Shown: positions 57,675-64,000 of the stretch, in pieces | Layout: every line of letters begins with the position of its first letter | Position numbering within the stretch: position 1 is the first letter of the stretch | From: Dryococelus australis | Taxonomy: Eukaryota; Arthropoda; Insecta; Phasmatodea; Phasmatidae | DNA length: 64,000 nucleotides | NCBI GenBank assembly: GCA_029891345.1 | Contig: CM056997.1 | Location: forward strand, 215,861,212 to 215,925,211 | Direction of reading: 5' to 3' | The notes under the pieces: generated by a model | Told to the model about the DNA's origin: nothing | The model's database searches: none | What the model saw: only the letters and a program-made list of their open reading frames with translations | Translations under genes and position numbers: made by a program

Positions 57675-58412
57675 CTAAGGGGGCCTATGCGCCAGAAGCG
57701 ATTTAGGTGGCTTATAGCGTTGTGTTTCCTCAATATCATAGTCCCCAAGGGAACTTATAAGTTGATTAGTATGATCTACATTTGACTCATAAAAGTATTG
57801 GGTCTGTTTGCGAATGACTTCTTGCAGCATTTCTTGTTTTCTGCATGCAAGCATCTGATAGGGACATAACGGGATGCATGTGCTGTCATCCTTAACCATT
57901 TATTTTGCACCACCTGTAATGATTCTAGGTGAGAATTGGCACAATAGGCCCAAGCAGGGGCTGCATGTGTGAGAATGGGTCGGATCATAGTTTGATATAA
58001 ACGAATCCCATTTTTCAGTGACAAGATAGAATCGCGGTTTAGTATAGAATATAGAGCTGACATGCGGCCATAAGCGAGTCTTCGCTTGGCCTCCACATGA
58101 CAGTGCTATGTCAGCTTTCTATCTATAGTGAGGCCTAGGTATTTAACCTAAGTTTTATATGGAATGTTCTCTTCAAAGAGAGTTGAGTGAGAGAGATTAA
58201 GGGTTTTGTAATTGCGCGTGAAGACTAGAGCCTCGCATTTAGATACATTAATTTTAATTCTCCACAGGCGAAAGTAAGTTTCTAGCTCAGCGAGCTGTGC
58301 CTGCGTGCGCTGAATGTCTGTTTCATATCTACGGGATCGGGTGAAGATGACCGTATTACCTGCATAAACACCTAAATTAATATTCCAGGTAGGAGGGCGC
58401 GGAATATCGTGG

Positions 58413-58499
<87 letters not shown>

Positions 58500-59216
58500 C
58501 TGGTCCTAGTATGCTGCTCTGGGGGACTCTTGCTCGGATGATTTTCTTATCTGAAATAGCTCCTTCTTAAAAGACAGAGAAGGGTCGCTTGTCTAAATAG
58601 GAGTCTAAAAGTTTTATATAACAATCGGGGAAGTTGGTTTGATACAGCTTGTAAATTATCCCTGCGTGGGAAATCCTGTATAAGGCCTTTTCCACGTCTA
58701 GAAATACCACAACTGTGTAATTTTTCCAATTAAAAGGGGCGATGATATGCTCAGACAGTCTAACCAGCTGGTGGACTCTCGAGTGTTTTATCGTGGAGCC
58801 AAACTGCTCATCAAGAAACAAGTTAACTTCGCGAAGATGGTTGTTTAGGCTGCGCAAAAGGACTCGTTTGTCGTTTGTGAATCTTAGAGAGCGAGCTGAG
58901 CAGACTGATAGAGTGATAGTTCTGTAATTGGGTCAGGTCTTTGCCCGGTTTAGAAAAAAACCATTACAGTGGCACATTTCCAGGGAGTGTGAAAATGGGC
59001 AAGATTAATACTTGCATTTATGCACTCAGCTATATCCTCAAACATGCTGTGTGGCAGGTGCTTAAGAACTATAGCCTGTAGGGAGTTGAACCCTGGTGCT
59101 TTGCGGGGCTTCATGCGTTTAATGATATTCTTTACCTCGTCGGCATGCGTAAGGTCAGGTTCGGCCACTGTGGGCTGCTGACGACGCACTCGGAGGTCCC
59201 TATAATTCAGAGCCAC
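57675..59216 (-). pseudogene. jockey-like element 1: reverse transcriptase and C-terminus
   Basis: In order on minus: MKPRKAPGFNSLQAIVLKHL (59,130 region), the RT palm block VVVFLDVEKALYRISHAGII (motif A Asp kept), GTCTT-side VPQSSILGP near 58,510, then a TA array (58,415-58,498) in place of the following codons. Sense resumes with DIPRPPTWNINLGVYAGNT, where the usual Y-A-D-D catalytic motif reads Y-A-G-N. The C-terminal domain follows: KCEALVFTRNYKTLNLSHST, LTHAAPAWAYCANSHLESLQ and VVQNKWLRMTAHASR. Stops and frame changes are present. It is dead both by frame and by loss of the catalytic Asp pair. Confidence 0.8.
58415..58498. repeat. TA microsatellite inside RT coding sequence
   Basis: 84 bp of pure TA. 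In the related element 2 the same position holds the codons TATAATATATATACAGC (Y-N-I-Y-T), a natural TA-rich seed. Confidence 0.95.
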
Positions 59217-59639
59217 AAATGCTGGATCAGCTGGGAAGGCATTGGGCTGGAAAGCTAATTATAACTGATTGGTCATAGCCTCAGCCTTCATTTATCTGGG
59301 CTTTTGTTTGCCTTGTTCTGATACGAGAATAGCGCCTACGTGGCCTATTTTTGTCCGAGATCAACTCCCCGATGTGTTCGGGAAGTATATTTGCACTAAT
59401 CCGCGATGTTTTCTCCGGGATAAACTTACTAACTCCCGATTTTATTATCTCTGTGGCGTACACGACAGTAGAGTCTAATTCCTCGGGAGTACTAATGAGA
59501 GATGGTAGATTAATTTCTTCATCCAGGTAATCCCTAATGCCAGGCCAGTTCGCATGCTTATAGTCTTTAATTTTCCGAATTGGTGTATTGTCTGGAACGA
59601 CTTTGTTGAAAGACAGGTGGACGGATAATGGTCTGAAGC
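59217..59639 (-). pseudogene. jockey-like element 1: EN-RT linker, decayed
   Basis: Linker between the endonuclease and RT domains. Protein-like text on minus includes FIPEKTSRISANILPEHIGE (59,430-59,370), interrupted by stops. No catalytic motif is expected here. Confidence 0.5.
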
Positions 59640-60295
59640 CTATTCGTGGAGCACTTCACAATCTAAGACCATGGGAAGGCCTTTATCCAGCACGATATCA
59701 AGTTTATCAGGCCTGTGGTCCGCTTGACTAGGGTCATAAGTTGGCTCGCTGGGCGCATAAATAAAATAATTGTATTGCTCCATATGACTTAGGAGAGTAT
59801 TCCCATTGGCTGCGCGCGCTACGCAGCCCCAATCAGAATGTTTAGCGTTTAAATCGTCGACAGCGAGCATGACAGGATAAGAATTTATTAATTAATTTAA
59901 ATCTGAGCTCAAAAGAGTGCGTCCTGGCGGGCAATATACTGAATAAATCGCGATTAGTTGATTTCCTAGCTTAACAGTAACACCCACTGCTTCAAGCGTT
60001 TGAAGTTGCAGTTGTTTCACGGGGTTACATACAAATGAGTCGTGAATCAGAATTAATACTCCGCCGCGTAGATTATCGCGGTCATTTGGATACATTTATA
60101 GCTAGGAATTGAAAATCGGAACTGCGGTTTCAGATGCGTTTCATTAATTGCAATAGTAGGAACTTGGTGGCGAGAAATAAAATCTATCATCTCTTGTTTT
60201 TTACTGCGAGTGCCGTTAGCATTCCAGTAAACTAAACTGGTTTCTATACTAAACCTAGAAGGCAGAGAATTTGGCAGCTGCGTATGAACAGCCAT
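59640..60295 (-). pseudogene. jockey-like element 1: endonuclease domain
   Basis: Frame 60,295-60,053 has SLVYWNANGTRSKKQEMIDF and VPTIAINETHLKP (Asn and Glu of the APE-type active site). Frame 60,095-59,892 has RGGVLILIHD and AIYSVYCPPG. Frame 59,870-59,640 has VDDLNAKHSDWGC and DKLDIVLDKGL. The order is that of a jockey-type endonuclease split by two frame breaks. One active-site change is likely: VDDLNAKH where G-D-x-N-A-x-H is usual, so an Asp remains but the Gly is lost. Confidence 0.8.
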
Positions 60296-60850
60296 CAGGC
60301 TGCTACTGCTCTTTCACGACGGAGAGGCTGACCCAGTCAGTGCTCGCTCTTTTTCTTCAGCTGACTTTGTTTGGTCACTACAAACCAGTAACATGTTACC
60401 GAGTGCCTCCAGCACTCCACTAAAGGCGGGGAATTTTTCATTCAGGGGGCTATTCTTCGCCTCCTCAGTTAATATCTGCATATTAATGTGTTCAGAGGCA
60501 GCTGGGGTTGTGCCCATCTGTCCAATGGGCGTTTAGCTGGCTCCTGATTGGCTGCAGAGGCAGGAAGTTACTGTTTCAGGGACAGGGTGAGCGGGGGAAG
60601 GAAACTGGGTCGACTGCTGCGAGTTGGAGGGCTACGAAGTTTTTTCACGAGTGTTTGAACTCTTTATCTCTTACTGGGATTGTGATTGAGGGGGATTGCG
60701 TGGCTGGCGGCGTGATGGGCGGTAGAGATTTGCGAGAGGCGGGAATTCCACCTCGGAAGGTTGGCCACAGTGTGCCAGAGCAGCGAAGTGCTGTCGCGAA
60801 CTAGTTTGATTAAAATGGTGGAATTTTTTCCCGTGCCGGCAGGAAATTTT
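60296..60850 (-). pseudogene. jockey-like element 1: end of ORF1 and 5' part
   Basis: The minus frame 60,517-60,314 (68 codons: LNEKFPAFSGVLEALGNMLL) ends just before the endonuclease ORF, as the ORF1 C-terminus does in jockey-type elements. The equivalent frame in element 2 is 63,908-63,720. Upstream to about 60,850 no ORF1 zinc knuckle is seen, so the element is 5'-truncated or decayed. Confidence 0.5.
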
Positions 60851-63715
60851 GGCTAGAACTGGCGTTTTATATTAATTTATTATGTGACGGGGGAGAACTA
60901 GCGTTTAATTATTCTTGTAATCTAGGCTTTTTAGGGCGTCTATTACGCGATTTTATGTCTGGGGAATATTTAGCGATTCTTTTAAATACTGGGTTATTAT
61001 GCAAGGCGAGTTTATCGTAAAATTTATTATTTTCTGAGATAAGTTTATGGCCAATGTAGAGAACTTTTAAAACGTTATGCAAGTCGACTGTTCGTGTGAA
61101 TCTACGGGCATTCCCTGTTATTCACAGAGATTTATTTTGAACTACTTGAAGGTGATTTATTAAGACGTTAGCTGAGTTTCCCCAGACTTCATGAGCGTAC
61201 ATCATGGCTGATCTGACTATAGATGTGTAAGTTAAGAGTTTTAATCGCGTGGGGAGTTGAGGATATTTTAACAGGGAATAGAGTTGCCTGATTTTTGCTG
61301 TAGCTGCAGTTTTAACTTTGCTAATATGTACACTCCAATTCAAATTTGTCATCTATAGTTAGTCCGAGCTATTTAGCTGTCTTACTGTAAGGAATTTCTA
61401 CTCCATCGTATTTAATTGGCTTCTTTATATTTATCTCTTTTAGTTTTCTAGTGATAAGCAGGGCTTGGAATTTTTCGGCATTGATTTTTATTTTCCAGCG
61501 CTCGAATCACTGGCTAAGCTAGTCCATTTGTAGCTGTGTAAGAAGATGTGCGAATGGCAATTACTTATCTTTAGCGTATATTAAGGTGTCATCGGCATAC
61601 ATTTGAACTGTTGAATAATTATGTGGAATGTCTGCTGTATATATATTGTAGAGGAATGGCGATAAGGCGGATCCCTGCGGCACGCCTGCGGTGAGTGGAC
61701 GGGTAGAAGAATCAGAATTTTTGATTGAAACATAAAATTCTCAATTTATGATATAGCTATGAAGTACGTGAATATAACAATCATGGAATTTGAAATTGAT
61801 TAGTTTTAGAAGTAGACCCGGGATCCATACCTTATCGAAGGCTTTGGCGATATCCAGAAAATGGCGATGAGTAGTTTTTGTTGTTAAGGCCGTTTCACGT
61901 AGCCTTGAATCCAAATTGGGTTTTTGGGATTATTTTTTTAACTTGTGCGTGATTTTTGAGTCTGGTAAGAAGCAATGTTTCGAATATTTTTCTGAGTGAG
62001 CTCAGCAGTGATATAGGGCGCCGGTTTATGGGTAAGCAGGGGTCTTTACCGGGTTTATGGGTAAGCAGGGGTCTTTACCGGGTTTATGGGTAAGCAGGGG
62101 TCTGTACCGGGTTTATGGGTAAGCAGGGGTCTGTACCGGGTTTATGGGTAAGCAGGGGTCTGTACCGGGTTTATGGGTAAGTAGGGGTCTTAACCGGGTT
62201 TATGGGTAAGTAGGGGTCTTAACCGGGTTTATGGGTAAGCAGGGGTCTTTACCGGGTTTTGGGATTGTAATTTCTTTAACTCGTTTCCAGTCCGCGGGGA
62301 AATGATTGAACTTAAGTATGGCGTTAAAAATGTTAATTGTTATGCATAAGGTGGGATAGGGCAAGTTTTTAAGTTGTTGGTAAGTTATTTTATAATTTCC
62401 CGAGGCTTTCTTAGGGTGAACAGATCTTAAAGTAAGCAAAAGTTTTGGTAGGGTTATTATTTCCGGCTTTTTTCTATGTTTTCTGGCAAGAAAAGCTGCT
62501 GTGGTTGTATTAACATCCCGAGTGAAATTAGGGTCTCTGTGGTCGAGATTTGGAGTAAATTTATCCACGAGAGAGTCTGCTATGGCTTCTGCCTTATCTA
62601 TTGGCGCATATTTTAAGCGCGACGGAGCTAAAATGGGAGTAGAAATTTTAGTATAATTTTTACCTCGGAGAATTTTTGTTATTCTCCAAAAACCATTAAT
62701 ATTATCTGCTATTTCTGTAACAAAAGTCTCCCATTAATTTTTTCTTAGTTGCGACAATTTGGCTTGTAAATCCTTCTTAAGTTTATTGAATCTCGCTTTT
62801 AATTCGGCCGTCCTGAATCTTTGAAATTTGAGTGTAGCTTGGAGTTTATCGGCTAATAAAAAGTCAATCTCGGGGTAATTTTGCTTTAAAAATTGTCGCC
62901 GGGTAAGGAACTTAGTATTTTTACTTAACTGAGTTTTGACTGTATTCTGAAATATTTCTATTGCTGGCTATATATCCGTTTTCTTTGTAATATTTAATGG
63001 ATGCTCCGTGAATATTTCGTCTATATCGATTTTTAATTGATCCCAGTTAGTCTGTGGTAATTTATTTAAAATTACTTCCGGGTGTTTAACCAATTCAGTT
63101 CTAATTTTACAAAAGACAGGGGAGTGGTTATACTCTAATTCGTCTAGGACTGTTATCTCTAATATGAGGTTTGCTAAGTTAGTTATTATTATGTCTAGAA
63201 CATCTAGCTGGTATCTGAGTTGAGCTGGAAAAAATGTTGGCCTGTTCGGGGCATGAATTAAATAATTATTCTTTTGGGAATGGCGTTATAGAAGCCCGCC
63301 TTTTAGGTTCCTTTCCGTACTATTCCATGCGGTTTTTTTTGCATATAGGTCTCCCGCGAGTAGAAACGGATATTGTTGCGTGGTTATTTTGTCCAGATCT
63401 GCCTCTGAATATGTTTTATTGGGGGATTGATACGCCGAAATTAAAGTTAAATAGTCTGGATTGGCATTTAAATGGTGAATTTTATTATGTATTAATATCG
63501 TTGTACCGACTCCTTTAGTAGCCCGGTCGTTCCTGTAAGTTACGTAAGTTCTAATCGTGCATTTTTAAGTTGGTTTTAACATTGTCTCCTGTATTAAAGT
63601 GACTTCAATACCGTACGTTTCCAGAAGTCTCTCTAGCTCGTATAGTTGGTCAAAAATGCCATTGCTGTTCCAATACAGAAGGGACAGGATACCAGGGTTA
63701 TGCTGGGTATTGTGG
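60851..63715 (-). pseudogene. jockey-like element 2: endonuclease and reverse transcriptase
   Basis: On minus from about 63,690: LSLLYWNSNGIFDQLYELER, VTLIQETMLKPT then a stop, GVGTTILIHN, FLLAGDLYAKKTAWN and LDVLDIIITNLANLIL (endonuclease). A long linker follows with stops. RT: VHPKKASGNYKITYQQLKNL (62,400 region), KPGKDPCLPIN, then a 29-bp tandem expansion. Beyond it come RRPISLLSSLRKIFETLLL, TAGVPQGSALSPFLYNIYTA and MYADDTLIYAKDK (61,588-61,599 code the Y-A-D-D). The C-terminus includes LTYTSIVRSAMMYAHEVWGN (61,200 region). The catalytic core survives in sequence, but stops, frame changes and the expansion inactivate it. The 3' end lies between about 60,850 and 61,100. Confidence 0.8.
62023..62262. 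repeat. 29-bp minisatellite inside RT coding sequence
   Basis: Eight units start with ggtttatgggtaagcagggg at 62,023, 62,052, 62,081, 62,110, 62,139, 62,168, 62,197 and 62,226, and a partial unit follows. Variants differ at tcttta, tctgta and tcttaa. On minus each unit encodes the KPGKDPCLPIN stretch, so the unit is a piece of the RT gene repeated in place. Confidence 0.95.
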
Positions 63716-64000
63716 CCCATTAGGGAGCGGCGTGGAACTTGGTGACAGCCTGCTGCAGCAGGAGCATAGCTTTTTCAGTGGGGTCTGTGATTTGTTCGGC
63801 TGCCTCAATGTAGGTGCGGAAATGCGACATCAATGCCTTGAAATTTGCATCTCGCAGGAAGTCCAGGAACTCCCGGACTTCTCGCATGGTATCGCCAATT
63901 TCACTCATTGGTGCGGCATGATGTGAGGAGGGGAGGGTGGGGGTGGGGAGAAGTGGAGAGTGGGCTCGCGGAATTTGTGTGTTGACTAGGGACTGCTGAG
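63716..64000 (-). pseudogene. jockey-like element 2: ORF1 C-terminal part
   Basis: Frame 63,908-63,720 (62 codons) has MREVREFLDFLRDANFKALM and EKAMLLLQQAVTKFHAAP and ends next to the endonuclease start at about 63,715. It is helix-rich, as the end of a jockey-type gag-like ORF1 would be. Upstream sequence leaves the window; a GC-rich patch follows (63,920-63,960). Confidence 0.5.

Noticed and set aside
1-64000. CRISPR array or other prokaryotic system
   Set aside because: The tandem repeats have no unique spacers of constant length, there are no cas-like genes, and the sequence is plainly eukaryotic.

Overview
This window looks like arthropod, most likely insect, nuclear DNA. It is AT-rich, full of microsatellites and tRNA-derived SINEs, and carries decayed R1-clade and jockey-like non-LTR retrotransposons, a Ty3/gypsy-like retrotransposon end and a transposase of the insect mariner-like type with an N-terminal DUF4817-like helix-turn-helix. 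I found no intact host gene, no operon-like layout, no rRNA gene and no convincing functional tRNA gene. A large repeat-rich insect genome fits, but the species cannot be named from this sequence. Every protein-like stretch I recognise is a mobile-element gene or a broken gene copy.

Layout. 1-1560: 3' end of a Ty3/gypsy-like element (integrase plus probable LTR). 2.3-15.2 kb: SINEs, a TIR-bearing MITE family, the left copy of a 1.9-kb dispersed repeat, a second TIR element (11.3-12.5 kb) and microsatellites. 15.27-29.48 kb: a nested transposon complex and the most interesting part. An outer DUF4817/DDE transposon has its left TIR and N-terminal coding remnant at 15.27-15.99 kb and its C-terminal coding remnant and right TIR at 28.04-29.48 kb. 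It is split by a 12.05-kb unit (15,989-28,035) with about 750-bp terminal inverted repeats that start AG and end CT. That unit holds internal subrepeats, a C-rich block, a decayed protein-coding tract of unknown family (19.4-22.9 kb) and an R1-clade retrotransposon (24.06-27.27 kb) arranged as expected for twin-primed insertion. A 260-bp inverted piece of the R1 reverse transcriptase also sits inside the outer transposase gene.

29.5-46 kb: more dispersed repeats, including the inverted right copy of the 1.9-kb repeat (36.0-38.0 kb), a 4-copy 197-bp tandem repeat, and a broken YqaJ-type exonuclease gene (43.1-44.1 kb) of which a 245-bp piece is duplicated next to the tandem repeat. 46.7-47.0 kb: a THAP zinc-finger fragment. 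48-52 kb: TG-rich sequence, tRNA-like tandem repeats and a 149-bp minisatellite flanked by direct repeats. 53.2-54.3 kb: a young SINE with a perfect 15-bp target duplication, then a GC-rich fold-back structure. 57.6-64 kb: two head-to-tail jockey-like elements on the minus strand; each has a tandem-repeat expansion inside its reverse-transcriptase coding sequence.

All homology statements come from reading motifs by eye. No database search was run.
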